This document shows, piece by piece, positions 9,386-18,587 of a stretch of DNA of 64,000 bases. The notes beneath the pieces were generated by a model that saw only the letters and a list, made by a program, of their open reading frames with translations, did no database searches and was not told where the DNA came from. How positions within the stretch are numbered: position 1 is the stretch's first letter; each line of letters starts with the position of its first letter. The position numbers were made by a program, and so were the translations under genes. Source of the DNA: Yoonia sediminilitoris (lineage in GTDB: Bacteria; Pseudomonadota; Alphaproteobacteria; Rhodobacterales; Rhodobacteraceae); assembly GCF_003058085.1 (NCBI RefSeq), contig NZ_QBUD01000017.1, positions 18,649 through 82,648 on the forward strand, read 5' to 3'.

Positions 9386-10339
9386 TCAGTCAGAGGTTTG
9401 TGCGAACTGCCAGCGCGTTATCTGGTTGTAGGGCGCGTCAGGGCCAACTTTGATTGAGGGAAAGGTTGGATTGTTCGGCGCATCGGGCCAGCTTTGCGCC
9501 TCAACCGCAAGCCCTTTGTAGGATGTGCGTCCATCATAGATTTGCAGCCCCGGTTCGGTGGTCGCCAAGCGCATGGTGACACCGGAATTGCCACGCAATG
9601 ACAAAACCTCGCGCAGCGCGGTTCGCCGGTCGGACAGGCAGAAATTATTGTCAAAGGGCGGGTTCTTTACCGTGATGACCCGGGCCTGCCGAAAGTCCAT
9701 TTCCGTTCCGGTGACATCGCAAATTTCGCCAGTTGGATAGTCGTCTGCAGTTGACGGTAAATAGCGGTCCGCATCAATCCAGAGCTGGTGACCGTCCCAG
9801 CGGTCGCTGCCATCTAGGTTCCAGTAGCTGTGGTTGGCAAAATTCATGGCGGTCACTTCGTCGGTGGTCCCCGTGATCGTCAAGGTAAGCATGGCGGGGG
9901 CCGCGACCTCGAACCGGGCGGTGATATGGCGGTTGCCGGGCAGGCCGCACATCCCGTCGGGCAGCGTCAATGTCATCACGGCGTGCGTGGATGAAACTTC
10001 GGCCACGGTCCAGACTTGAAGATGTGTGCCCTCTGCCCCGGAGTGAAGGTGAATGCGTCCGTCCTGATTGCGCTCAAGCTCGTGCATCATGCCGCCCAGT
10101 CGGATGCGCGCATTGCTGATCCGGTTTACGATAGGACCGATCAGGGAACCGTGGTGGCGCATTGCCCCTTCATAGTCGGCCAGATTGTCGGAACCGAGCG
10201 TCAGGTTGTGGTCCACCCCGGCAAGCCGCACATCCTGCAACATTACGCCCAGCGTCAAAAGCTGCACGGTCAGATCGCCAGCCTGTAGCTTTATCTGGTG
10301 CACCTCTTGCCCGCGCGCTGTCGTTCCAAACGGCCTCAA
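9386..10339 (-). CDS. galM: Aldose 1-epimerase (galactose mutarotase)
   Basis: The protein interconverts alpha- and beta-galactose. I start it at a TTG (10339) whose last two bases are the first two of the upstream beta-galactosidase TGA, giving 317 residues that begin LRPFGTTARGQ, as in relatives. An ATG 16 codons earlier would lie inside the preceding gene. GSLIGPIVNRISNARI, FANHSYWNLDGSD (catalytic histidine) and the late LAVEAQSWPDAPN region (catalytic glutamate) are the family motifs. As last gene of the galactoside operon, it processes the beta-galactose released by the GH42 enzyme. Confidence 0.9.
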   Translation of the reverse strand: MRPFGTTARGQEVHQIKLQAGDLTVQLLTLGVMLQDVRLAGVDHNLTLGSDNLADYEGAMRHHGSLIGPIVNRISNARIRLGGMMHELERNQDGRIHLHSGAEGTHLQVWTVAEVSSTHAVMTLTLPDGMCGLPGNRHITARFEVAAPAMLTLTITGTTDEVTAMNFANHSYWNLDGSDRWDGHQLWIDADRYLPSTADDYPTGEICDVTGTEMDFRQARVITVKNPPFDNNFCLSDRRTALREVLSLRGNSGVTMRLATTEPGLQIYDGRTSYKGLAVEAQSWPDAPNNPTFPSIKVGPDAPYNQITRWQFAQTSD

Positions 10340-12237
10340 AGGGTTTCCCAATGCACACCGGCTGCGGGGATCATCCGGTCGCCCCACTTTTGCGCCTTTG
10401 GCGCGTAGTTGAAGACAAAGCGATGCGTGGCTGTGTCGCGAATCCGCAATCCTTCAGGCAGATCATGGGCGGACAGGTCCAGTTCTGCGGCGATCGCGCG
10501 GATGATCTTGTCAAAGGTGGCGTCATCGGGCCAGCCGGCCAGATAGCGCAGATGTGGGCCGCCCATGATCGCCGGTTGCCCGGTCTTGGTGTGCAGATGC
10601 ACGTCGGCCTTCCCTTCGACATGTTCGAACCAATGGCGGAAACGGCCTTTGTCCTGTAGTTTCACCTTACTTGTCGGGGGGATGCTTTCGGTCAGGGTGA
10701 CGGTCGCGTCTACACCGGGCAGATCAGGCCCGAGTGGCACAGGAATGGCCAGTTCTTCGGTTTTTGTATCGGTTCGCGGACCCAGCAGGGCGATGCCTTT
10801 AAAGTGCGCCAATGCGTCGCGCAGCTTGTCTGACAAATGCATGACCCCCGGTGCAAGGACCATAGGGTAACCGGACAGGTCGGTCGTATCGGGGGGCAGG
10901 ATATCAATATTCAGACCGGCCCGCCGCAGTGCACGGTAAGCCGCGAAGGCAAGCCGGAACATGTCAAAATCCGCACCTTGCGGCTGTGTTTCCCACGCCC
11001 ACGCGCTTTCATAATCAAAGATCAATGCCGCCTGCGCCGTGGCTGTGCCCACATCCGGGAGCGCCGCGATTTCATCGGCGACCTGACGTGCCTCTGCCAG
11101 CGCAGGGGCTGGCGCGCTATCGGGCCGCAAGAGGCCCGCGTGCATCTGTTCCTGCGCAAGCGGTGCCTGCCGCCAACGGAAATAGCAGACAGTTTCGGCA
11201 CCATGGGCAAATGCTTCCCACGCCCAGAGCCGGGCCATACCGGGCAGGGGGGCAGGGTTGTAGGGCGCCCAGTTCACCGGGCCGGGTTGTTGTTCCATCA
11301 CCCACATTCGTCCATGCCCAACGGCCCGGTAAAGGTCGTGGTGAAACGCTTGATTGTCGGGGTGCCCCTGACGCAAGAAAGTTTGCTTGAAACTTGCGCT
11401 GCCTTCCAGCCGATCAGATAGGAAGCCAATAGGGTAACTATCCCACGACGCGATATCAAGGTCGGCCCCAACCTTCCAATGATCGAAATTTGTCACCCTT
11501 CCCATATAGTTATGGATCAAAGGTGCCACAGTGTAGCGGCGCAGTTCATCCGCCTGCACCCTGTTGAAGGCAACAACCTGATCGGACGCATAGCGCCGGA
11601 ACGCCATCACATGCGCCGGGTTCGGTTCGGTTACAGTCAGGTTGGGCAGGTCGATCTGGTCAAAACGATCATATTCCATCGACCAGAACACATTGCCCCA
11701 TGCCCGGTTCAGCGCGTCGGTCGACTGATAGCGTTGTGCCAGCCAGTCCTGAAAGCCTCGTTGCGCTGCATCGGAGTAACTCAGCGTTGTATCGTGGCAG
11801 TCATATTCATTGTCGATCTGCCATGCAGCGATGTGCGGATTCTGCCCGTACCGCTGCCCCATCAGGCGGGCAATGCGGCGGCATTCGTCCCGGTAAGGCA
11901 GGTGGCTGAAATCGTAGTGACGGCGCGAGCCGAACTTGCGCGGGCGACCTTCCGCATCAACAGGCAGCATGTCAGGGTACTTGTCCAGCATCCAGCGCGG
12001 CGGCGTGGCTGTCGGTGTGCCAAGAATGATCTTCAGGCCTGCGCCGCCCAAAACGTCAATCGCCTGATCCAGCCAGTCCCACGTCAGCGTGCCTGGCTGC
12101 GGTTCCATCCGGCTCCACCCGAATTCGCCAATCCGCACCCATGTCAGACCCGCATCAACCATGCGTCGGGCATCGTCGGCCCACTGGTCTTGTGGCCAAT
12201 GTTCAGGATAATAGCAGACGCCGAGCGTGCGTTTCAT
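10336..12237 (-). CDS. Beta-galactosidase, glycoside hydrolase family 42
   Basis: This is a 633-residue GH42 enzyme without a signal peptide, so hydrolysis occurs in the cytoplasm after uptake. The start MKRTLGVCYYPEHWP (ATG at 12237) is typical. The acid/base glutamate is E144 in WQIDNEYD and the nucleophile is E316 in WVMEQQPGPVNW. A TIM barrel is followed by a trimerisation domain (residues about 400-580) and a short beta domain. The ATG lies 37 bases after the lactonase stop. It releases galactose from beta-galactosides, the substrate of the remaining operon genes. Confidence 0.94.
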   Translation of the reverse strand: MKRTLGVCYYPEHWPQDQWADDARRMVDAGLTWVRIGEFGWSRMEPQPGTLTWDWLDQAIDVLGGAGLKIILGTPTATPPRWMLDKYPDMLPVDAEGRPRKFGSRRHYDFSHLPYRDECRRIARLMGQRYGQNPHIAAWQIDNEYDCHDTTLSYSDAAQRGFQDWLAQRYQSTDALNRAWGNVFWSMEYDRFDQIDLPNLTVTEPNPAHVMAFRRYASDQVVAFNRVQADELRRYTVAPLIHNYMGRVTNFDHWKVGADLDIASWDSYPIGFLSDRLEGSASFKQTFLRQGHPDNQAFHHDLYRAVGHGRMWVMEQQPGPVNWAPYNPAPLPGMARLWAWEAFAHGAETVCYFRWRQAPLAQEQMHAGLLRPDSAPAPALAEARQVADEIAALPDVGTATAQAALIFDYESAWAWETQPQGADFDMFRLAFAAYRALRRAGLNIDILPPDTTDLSGYPMVLAPGVMHLSDKLRDALAHFKGIALLGPRTDTKTEELAIPVPLGPDLPGVDATVTLTESIPPTSKVKLQDKGRFRHWFEHVEGKADVHLHTKTGQPAIMGGPHLRYLAGWPDDATFDKIIRAIAAELDLSAHDLPEGLRIRDTATHRFVFNYAPKAQKWGDRMIPAAGVHWETL

Positions 12238-12274
12238 GGGGCAGCCTTGTTGTGTTGGTCGGAAACTGGAAAGG

Positions 12275-13102
12275 TCAGAGCAGAACCTGATGCTCCGTTT
12301 GTCCGGCGGTATCGGTGGTGACGCAAAAGGTTTTGCCATCGTCCGTGCCTGCGGGGTCCAGATCAGTGGCAGCAGACGTGCAGTACAGCGTTTTCAGGTC
12401 CTTGCCCCCAAAGGCGGGGCAACTGGTTTGGGTGGCAGGAAAACTGACGGTCTGAAGCAAGCTTCCATCCGGCGCATACTGGGCTACCCGACCGGCCCCC
12501 CATTGCGCGTTCCAAAGGTTGCCCGTGGCATCCACGACCGCCCCATCGACGCCAAAGCGTTCGCCGCTCAGATCCAGATGCACCTCTGCGACGCCGTCAG
12601 GCCAGCCGTCGGAGCCAAGCTGCCATTTCATGATCTTCCCGACCTCCGTATCAACGTAGAAGGCAGCCTGACCATCGGGGGCGAAACATATCGCATTGCT
12701 GATCGTCACGTCTGCGACCAGTTTACGTAATTCGCCTTTGTAATAGCGATAGATCGCGCCCGCTTGCGGCTCTGCGTTAATGCCCATCGTGCCGATCCAG
12801 AACCCGCCCTGCGGGTCGGCCCGGCCATCGTTTGAGCGGGTGACCGGATTGTTCGCCTCAAGGTCGCACAGTTTTTTCTGTGCGCCGGTCTCAAGATCAA
12901 ACCGCATCAACTGCTTGCTGGACGCGATCATCAGCGTGGTGTCATCCACCCAGCCCGCCGCCGAGACATATTCGTCGAATTGCCAGTGGTGTCCTTTGGT
13001 GTGCAGGCGTTTTTCCAGAATATCGAACCAGAAGAACTGTTGTCGTTGGGGATGCCAAAGCGGGCCTTCGCCGAGTGTACAGGTCGTGTCGTCATAGATC
13101 AT
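12275..13102 (-). CDS. SMP-30/gluconolactonase family sugar lactonase
   Basis: This is a 275-residue six-bladed beta-propeller hydrolase. The metal-binding glutamate lies in TLGEGPLWHP near residue 13, RSNDGRADPQGGFWIGTMG holds the Asn/Asp ligands, and FGVDGAVVDATGNLW holds the late aspartate. In this operon it should open galactono-lactone, the product of galactose 1-dehydrogenase, to galactonate. The ATG overlaps the dgoA stop by 4 bases (ATGA). Sugar specificity is inferred from neighbours only. Confidence 0.9.
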   Translation of the reverse strand: MIYDDTTCTLGEGPLWHPQRQQFFWFDILEKRLHTKGHHWQFDEYVSAAGWVDDTTLMIASSKQLMRFDLETGAQKKLCDLEANNPVTRSNDGRADPQGGFWIGTMGINAEPQAGAIYRYYKGELRKLVADVTISNAICFAPDGQAAFYVDTEVGKIMKWQLGSDGWPDGVAEVHLDLSGERFGVDGAVVDATGNLWNAQWGAGRVAQYAPDGSLLQTVSFPATQTSCPAFGGKDLKTLYCTSAATDLDPAGTDDGKTFCVTTDTAGQTEHQVLL

Positions 13103-13704
13103 TGCGCGGCCTCATCATAAGCGGCGACCATGTCGCGGGCGCGCGTAGCGACCTCGTCCACCCCAAGTCCGGGCTTGTAAAGGGCAGAGCCGATGCCAAA
13201 ACCATCCGCGCTTGCCGCCATCCATTGCGCGAAATTGTCAGGGCCAGCCCCGCCCACGGCATAGACTTGCGTGCCAGGGGGCAGAACCGCGCGGATCGCC
13301 TTGATCCCCTCCGGCCCCAGCAGGCTGGCGGGAAAGATTTTCAGCCCGTCTGCCCCAGCTTTGAGGGCCGCGAAACATTCGGTGGGTGTCATGACGCCGG
13401 GCCAGCTTTCCATGCCTGCGGCCTTGGTCGCGACGATCACCCGCTGGTCGCAGTTGGGCGACACGACCAACTTGCCACCCGCCTGCGCCACGCGCCCCAC
13501 ATCGTCGGTCGATAGCACCGTACCTGCCCCGATCAGGGCGCTGTCCCCGTGGGCGTCGACCATCGATTTGATGCTGGCAAATGGATCGGGCGAGTTGAGG
13601 GGCACTTCGATCTTGGTGATACCCGCGTCGATCAAAGCACCGCACATGTCTGCGGCCTCGGCGGGGGTGACGCCGCGCAGGATGGCGATCAAAGGGCGAG
13701 TCAT
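13099..13704 (-). CDS. dgoA: 2-dehydro-3-deoxy-6-phosphogalactonate aldolase
   Basis: The enzyme cleaves KDPGal to pyruvate and glyceraldehyde 3-phosphate, the last step of the De Ley-Doudoroff pathway. It has 201 residues, a class I KDPG/KDPGal aldolase TIM barrel. The general acid-base glutamate is E33 (KIEVPLNSP) and the Schiff-base lysine is K122 (GLKIFPAS). LIGAGTV and a VYAVGGAGPDN phosphate site are present. Pairing with dgoK favours KDPGal over KDPG. It overlaps the lactonase and is 3 bases from dgoK. Confidence 0.93.
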   Translation of the reverse strand: MTRPLIAILRGVTPAEAADMCGALIDAGITKIEVPLNSPDPFASIKSMVDAHGDSALIGAGTVLSTDDVGRVAQAGGKLVVSPNCDQRVIVATKAAGMESWPGVMTPTECFAALKAGADGLKIFPASLLGPEGIKAIRAVLPPGTQVYAVGGAGPDNFAQWMAASADGFGIGSALYKPGLGVDEVATRARDMVAAYDEAAQ

Positions 13705-13707
13705 GGG

Positions 13708-14607
13708 TTATCCTTTCAGGCGGCGATAGGCGGCCGTGAGCCCTGCCAATGTGATCGCGTCGCCTTTGACTTGTGTTGCAGGGGCCGATTGCGCGGCAAG
13801 CGCATCGACATAGCGTTTTGACAGGCCACCGGCACCGATCACGGCAATCTGCTGGCCCAGCCAATAGGGCTTGGCCGCTGCCAGTTCGGTGCCGATCAGA
13901 AGCCCCGAAAGCCGTGCTTTGGCCGCCGCCGCGGGCAGGCCATGCAACAACCCCTCGGCGCGCAGGGAGAACAGCCGCGCTGCAATCCGCTCGGGGCGGG
14001 CCATACCGTCTGCCAACCCGGAGTCAAACGCAGCGCCATCCCAGTCGTCGGACGCGACGGAGTGGCGCAGTACGCTATGTTGCGAAAGCAGCGCGAACAG
14101 CTCGCCCGTCATGAATGTCTGAAAGCTGACAACCTCATCGGCACTGACATGAACCCATTTTGTGTGGGTGCCGGGCAGGCAGATGATGCCATCCCACTTG
14201 GGATTCAGTTCCAGAAAGCCAGCGATTTGCGTTTCTTCGCCGCGCATTACGTCGGCGGGGCTTTCCTGTTTGATACCGGGAATGACATGCACGGTCAGGT
14301 CGGGGGTCTTGCAGGGGGCCTGCGCGAACGCCTCTCGTGCGACGGGACATGGCACGGCCGCATAGGGCGCCTCGACCCAGCCTTGGCGGGATCCGACCAT
14401 GCCGCAGGCAAGGACTGTGGTCGGTCCTTGCATCCATGGGCCGATCACATCCAGCAGCGCAGGTTCGAACTGCTCTGGGGTGAGCTTGCTCATGCCATTG
14501 TCTGACGCGCCTTCCGCCAAGACAGTGCCAGAGCCTGACATCGCCCAGGCCCGCATGTTGGTTGTTCCCCAATCAACAGCGATCCAGTCTGGCTGTATGT
14601 CCGTCAT
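13708..14607 (-). CDS. dgoK: 2-dehydro-3-deoxygalactonokinase
   Basis: DgoK phosphorylates 2-keto-3-deoxy-galactonate with ATP. The chosen start (14607) gives 299 residues beginning MTDIQPDWIAVDWGTTNMRA. IAVDWGTTN is the phosphate-1 loop of the ASKHA fold. ICLPGTHTKWV near residue 150 and GMVGSRQGW near residue 70 are DgoK hallmarks. The start overlaps the SDR stop by 4 bases. A longer upstream frame is antisense or SDR-overlapping and was discarded. Confidence 0.93.
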   Translation of the reverse strand: MTDIQPDWIAVDWGTTNMRAWAMSGSGTVLAEGASDNGMSKLTPEQFEPALLDVIGPWMQGPTTVLACGMVGSRQGWVEAPYAAVPCPVAREAFAQAPCKTPDLTVHVIPGIKQESPADVMRGEETQIAGFLELNPKWDGIICLPGTHTKWVHVSADEVVSFQTFMTGELFALLSQHSVLRHSVASDDWDGAAFDSGLADGMARPERIAARLFSLRAEGLLHGLPAAAAKARLSGLLIGTELAAAKPYWLGQQIAVIGAGGLSKRYVDALAAQSAPATQVKGDAITLAGLTAAYRRLKG

Positions 14608-15362
14608 CCTGTTGTCACCACACCGCCATCGATTACAATTGTCTGCCCCGTCATCATGGCTGATGCATCCGAGGCCAGAAACAAGGTCCCGCCCACCATA
14701 TCTTCGGGTTGCATGAATTCTGCAAGACACTGGCGGTCCAGATGGGCCGCTTTGGCCTTTGGTTCGGCCCAAAGCGCAAGCTGTTTTTCGGTCATGACCC
14801 AGCCCGGTGCAATGGCATTGACCCTGATTCCCTTTGGGCCAAAGGCGCGGGCCAAAGACCGTGTCATGCCCGAGATACCTGCATTTGCAGTCGTGTAGGG
14901 GACCAGATTACCCATCCCCAACATGTAAGACGTTGAGGAATAGTTGATGATCGACCCTTTCGCGGCCATCCGTTCAGCCGCTTTCTGACAACTGAAGAAA
15001 TAGGCTTTGAGGTTAACCGCCTGCATGTCATCCCAGATGTCGGGGGTCACGGCAGCAACGTCATAGCGCATGTCATTGGCGGCATTGTTGACGACCGCCT
15101 TGAATGGCCCGTGCGCGTCGGCGGCCCTGTCCATGGCATCATGCATTGCACTTGTATCTGTCACATCGCACTGGGTGAAAAGCGGCGGGTGCGCGGCTGT
15201 TGCGCCAAGCTCATCTACGAAACCCGCGGCATCGACAAAATCGACAAACGCGACCTTGGCCCCTTGTGCGCAAAAAGCGGCGGTCAGTGCTGCCCCGATA
15301 CCGGTGCCACCGCCGGTAATGAAAACCGATGCATCGGCGAGATCATGAAAAGTGGCAGTCAT
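14604..15362 (-). CDS. SDR-family dehydrogenase, probable galactose 1-dehydrogenase
   Basis: This is a 252-residue classical SDR starting MTATFHDLADASVFITGG. TGGGTGIG (16-23) binds NAD(P), NNAAN lies at 92-96, and the serine region is Y141-S-S-T. The expected catalytic lysine is asparagine (Y156-T-T-A-N160). Position between permease and dgoK, with a lactonase in the same operon, implies oxidation of galactose C1 to the lactone. That role is an inference. Lysine loss makes the catalytic mechanism or competence uncertain. Confidence 0.85.
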   Translation of the reverse strand: MTATFHDLADASVFITGGGTGIGAALTAAFCAQGAKVAFVDFVDAAGFVDELGATAAHPPLFTQCDVTDTSAMHDAMDRAADAHGPFKAVVNNAANDMRYDVAAVTPDIWDDMQAVNLKAYFFSCQKAAERMAAKGSIINYSSTSYMLGMGNLVPYTTANAGISGMTRSLARAFGPKGIRVNAIAPGWVMTEKQLALWAEPKAKAAHLDRQCLAEFMQPEDMVGGTLFLASDASAMMTGQTIVIDGGVVTTG

Positions 15363-15381
15363 TATCGCTCCGTTGTGGGTT

Positions 15382-16230
15382 TTACTTGACGGCGCCAAGG
15401 GTCAAACCCGCGATGAAATGCTTTTGCATCAGAAAGAACATCGCAACAGGGGGCAAAGCGGCAACAATCGACCCCGCGCTCATCAGGTGATAGGCAGCGC
15501 GGAATTGCGAGTTGAATTCGGTGATGCCTGCGGTGACGGGCTGCGCACCTGGTCCTTGGGTCAACACGACGGCCCAGAAATAATCGTTCCAGATGAAGGT
15601 AAAGATCAGCACGGCGAGTGCCGCCAGCGCGGGCTTCATCAATGGCAGGACCACGAACCAGAAGATGCGCCATTCCGCGACCCCCTCGACGCGCGCGGCC
15701 TCGATCAATGGAAAGGGCAGGGCCCGGATAAAGTTGCGCATGAAGAGCGTGCAAAATCCGGTTTGAAAGGCGATGTGAAACAGGATCAGCCCGGTTTTCG
15801 TATCATAAAGGTTCAGACCGATGGTCAGGTCACGCACCGGGACCATCAGAATCTGGAACGGCACGAAGTTGCCTGCGATGAACATGAAAAAGATCAGCAG
15901 GTTGCCCTTGAACTTGTAAACGCCCAACGCAAACCCGGCCATGCAGGACAGGGCCACTGCGCCGATCACGGTGGGGATGGTGATGAAGAGTGAGTTCATC
16001 AGATAGCGCGGCATGTTGGATTCAAAGAATACCTTGCCGTAGTTGGTGAACCCCTCAAAACTGCTGGGTACGCCCCAATAATTGCCGTTGGTAAAATCGG
16101 CATCAGGCTTGATGGAAAACAATGCGACAGCCAGTAGCGGCAGAAGCCACGCAATCAGGACAAGCGGCAGGATAATCTGATAAGAGATTTGCCACTGCCG
16201 TGACGATTTTTCGATAGGTGTCGGAAACAT
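15382..16230 (-). CDS. Sugar ABC transporter permease, MalG type
   Basis: This is a 282-residue inner-membrane permease with six predicted helices. The EAA loop (LIEAARVEGVAEWRIFWFVV, near residue 195) docks the ATPase. It starts at the ATG overlapping the stop of the preceding permease (TGATG at 16228-16232). A longer upstream frame reads antisense-like sequence and was trimmed. Together with the MalF-type protein it forms the channel of a CUT1 importer, probably for lactose or another beta-galactoside. Confidence 0.92.
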   Translation of the reverse strand: MFPTPIEKSSRQWQISYQIILPLVLIAWLLPLLAVALFSIKPDADFTNGNYWGVPSSFEGFTNYGKVFFESNMPRYLMNSLFITIPTVIGAVALSCMAGFALGVYKFKGNLLIFFMFIAGNFVPFQILMVPVRDLTIGLNLYDTKTGLILFHIAFQTGFCTLFMRNFIRALPFPLIEAARVEGVAEWRIFWFVVLPLMKPALAALAVLIFTFIWNDYFWAVVLTQGPGAQPVTAGITEFNSQFRAAYHLMSAGSIVAALPPVAMFFLMQKHFIAGLTLGAVK

Positions 16231-17159
16231 CAGCGCGCTCCCTTTTCGTCTTGATACATCGACCACAGGAAGTAGACGATGAAGCCAAGCATGATGAAGA
16301 ACAGGACCACGGCGATGGCCGCACCATAGCCCATGCGGAACCCGAATTCGGACAGCGATTCCTCGAACATGTAAAATGACAGGACGCGCGTTGACCCGAA
16401 CGGCCCGCCGTTGGTCATCACACTGATCAGGTCGAACGACCGCAGCGCGCCGATGATGGTGACGACAAAGGCAATGAATGTCGCGGGTTTCAACTGCGGC
16501 AGGATCACATACCACAGCATCTTGTAGCCCTTGGCCCCGTCAAGCCGCGCGGCCTCGACCTGTTCGGGATCAACGGCGTTGAGTCCGGTCAGATAAAGGA
16601 TCATGCAATAGGCCGTCTGCGGCCAGAGCCCGGCGGCGATGATGCCGTAGGTGGCGGTGTTGGGGTTCCCCAGAACGCCGCCTTTGATATCCAGCCCAAA
16701 GAAGCCGATGATGATTTCAAACAGACCCACATTGGGCAGGTAGAACCATGAAAACACCAGCCCGACAACGACCTGTGAAATCACGAAAGGAAAGAAAAAC
16801 AGCGACTTGTAAAGCCGGATGCCGCGCACTGTCTGGTTCAGGAAAAGCGCTATGAACAGACCCGCCGGGATCGCCAACAGATAAAGCACCAGCCAGCGCA
16901 GGTTATTCCAGAAGGACACTTCGAACTTACGGTCGATGCTTTGGTCGCCGATGCCCAGCAGGCGTTCGTAGTTCGCTGTGCCGACCCATGTTTTTTCCCC
17001 CAGACCGTCCCATTCGTGCAGGGAGATCCAGAAAGACTGGCCAATGGGAATGATCACATAGACGGCAAAAAACAGCATGGCAGGGGCCAGAAACAGCCAT
17101 GGCGTAATGGCAATTTCATTGCGCTTGTACCAGCTGCGATGGGTGTCGGCGGATGCCAT
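16230..17159 (-). CDS. Sugar ABC transporter permease, MalF type
   Basis: This is a 309-residue permease with six helices. The first is FLAPAMLFFAVYVIIPIG, and the EAA loop (EQVEAARLDGAKGYKMLWYV) is near residue 205. It partners the MalG-type permease, the binding protein encoded upstream and the ATPase at 19522. A 128-base spacer containing a strong stem-loop separates it from the binding-protein gene. The ribosome site GGGGAGG precedes the ATG. Confidence 0.93.
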   Translation of the reverse strand: MASADTHRSWYKRNEIAITPWLFLAPAMLFFAVYVIIPIGQSFWISLHEWDGLGEKTWVGTANYERLLGIGDQSIDRKFEVSFWNNLRWLVLYLLAIPAGLFIALFLNQTVRGIRLYKSLFFFPFVISQVVVGLVFSWFYLPNVGLFEIIIGFFGLDIKGGVLGNPNTATYGIIAAGLWPQTAYCMILYLTGLNAVDPEQVEAARLDGAKGYKMLWYVILPQLKPATFIAFVVTIIGALRSFDLISVMTNGGPFGSTRVLSFYMFEESLSEFGFRMGYGAAIAVVLFFIMLGFIVYFLWSMYQDEKGAR

Positions 17160-17231
17160 GATTTGCCTCCCCTTGGGTCAACACATGCGAAAGACCCTTC
17201 ATGGTCTTGCGGATGCGTTGGAGCGTGGATT

Positions 17232-17259
17232 GCACCCACCCTTTGCGCAGGGTGGGTGC
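17232..17259 (-). promoter_or_regulatory. Stem-loop after the sugar-binding-protein gene
   Basis: An 11-bp perfect stem (GCACCCACCCT / AGGGTGGGTGC) with a 6-base loop lies between the binding-protein stop and the permease start. No T-run follows, so full termination is unlikely. Such hairpins after binding-protein genes commonly protect the upstream mRNA, so that binding protein is made in excess over permeases. The taurine operon has an equivalent hairpin at 39311-39338. Confidence 0.7.
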
Positions 17260-17287
17260 TGGCAGGCGGGGAAACCCCGCCAAGCCG

Positions 17288-18553
17288 TTATTGATAGATG
17301 CGCTGGCGTGTCTCTTCGAGACGGGCAAGGATGTCATCAAGGTTGTCTGGGAACACCATGAACTCCTGCAGACCTTCCATGCCGACGGATGCCATTTCCG
17401 CATCAAAGTCGCGGTCAAAGAACTGCATGATGCCGCCTGTGGCGTTGGTCGACAGCATGTTGAAGCCCTGTTCAAGGAACTTGTCGTTGTCGATGGAGGC
17501 GTTTGCATTCACTGGCAACTGACCCAGCGCATCACCGGCGTTGATCTTGGTCTGCACGTCGGCAGATGTCACAAACCGCAGGAATTCCTTGGCGGCGTCC
17601 ATGTTCTGCGCGCCAGATGCGATGTGGAAAGTATCCGTTGGCGCATCTTCGGCATAAGCCACGTCAGGATTGATCGTTGGGAACTGGTAGAAGTCCAGTT
17701 GATCATCTGTCAGCCCGCCTTCGCGCATGGCGGCGACGGCAAAGTTACCCATCAGATAAGCGGCTGCTTCGCCGTTCAGCATGAAGGGCAGGGCTTCCTG
17801 CCAGCTGTAGTTCTGGTGGTCGTCGATAAAGGCGCCCATGTCGATCAGCTGACGCCAGTTGGCGAATGTCTGGCGAACGCGGTCATCTGTCCATGCGACT
17901 TCGCCACGTGCCAGTGCCATATGGAAATCATAGCCATTGGTGCGCGAGTTGATGTAGTCAAACCAGCCGCCGGCGGTCCACAGGAACTTGGTGCCGATGG
18001 TGTAGCATTTGACGCCATTGTCCAGAAGGGTCTGGCAGTTGGCCATCTCTTCTTCCCATGTGGTGGGCTCGGACAGGCCGTATTGGTCAAACAGGTCTTT
18101 GCGGTAGTAAACGCCCCACTGGTAGTAGGTGTAGGGCACGCCCCACTGTTTGCCATCCAATGTCATCGCACCTTTGGTCGATGCCAGTGCTGCCATTTCT
18201 TCCTCTGCCCACAGGTCAGAGATATCGGCAAAGAGACCAGCGTCCACGTAGGGGCGCATCCGGTTGGCGGCGTACCAGTTCACCACGTCGGGCGGGTTCG
18301 CACCCAACGCGTTACGGATTTGTGTTTTCCACGCCTCGCGGTCAACAACAGTCAGTTCGATGTTCAGGTCAGGGTGAAGGGCGCTAAAATCAGCGACAAG
18401 CCCTTCCATGACTGCGCGCGGCGCAGGGTTCGACATGTCTGATGTAATCTTCAGGTCGCCGGACAGCGCGGCATGTGCATCGGCAAAAGCAGCAGATGCT
18501 GCAATACCCGATGCAACCACCGCCGCGAGCGACGTTTTCAAAATGGAATGCAT
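17288..18553 (-). CDS. Sugar ABC transporter substrate-binding protein
   Basis: This is a 421-residue periplasmic binding protein of the MalE/UgpB class. The start at 18553 follows GGGAGGA. The signal peptide MHSILKTSLAAVVASGIAASAAFADA is cleaved near residue 25. The mature domain begins with LKITSDMSNPAPR. The family motif GEAAAYLMGNFAV is near residue 255. As first gene of the operon it likely binds a beta-galactoside or galactose. The gene is divergent from the IclR regulator. Confidence 0.93.
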   Translation of the reverse strand: MHSILKTSLAAVVASGIAASAAFADAHAALSGDLKITSDMSNPAPRAVMEGLVADFSALHPDLNIELTVVDREAWKTQIRNALGANPPDVVNWYAANRMRPYVDAGLFADISDLWAEEEMAALASTKGAMTLDGKQWGVPYTYYQWGVYYRKDLFDQYGLSEPTTWEEEMANCQTLLDNGVKCYTIGTKFLWTAGGWFDYINSRTNGYDFHMALARGEVAWTDDRVRQTFANWRQLIDMGAFIDDHQNYSWQEALPFMLNGEAAAYLMGNFAVAAMREGGLTDDQLDFYQFPTINPDVAYAEDAPTDTFHIASGAQNMDAAKEFLRFVTSADVQTKINAGDALGQLPVNANASIDNDKFLEQGFNMLSTNATGGIMQFFDRDFDAEMASVGMEGLQEFMVFPDNLDDILARLEETRQRIYQ

Positions 18554-18587
18554 GGTGTCCTCCCAATATGCTTCCGTGGTCAAAACA

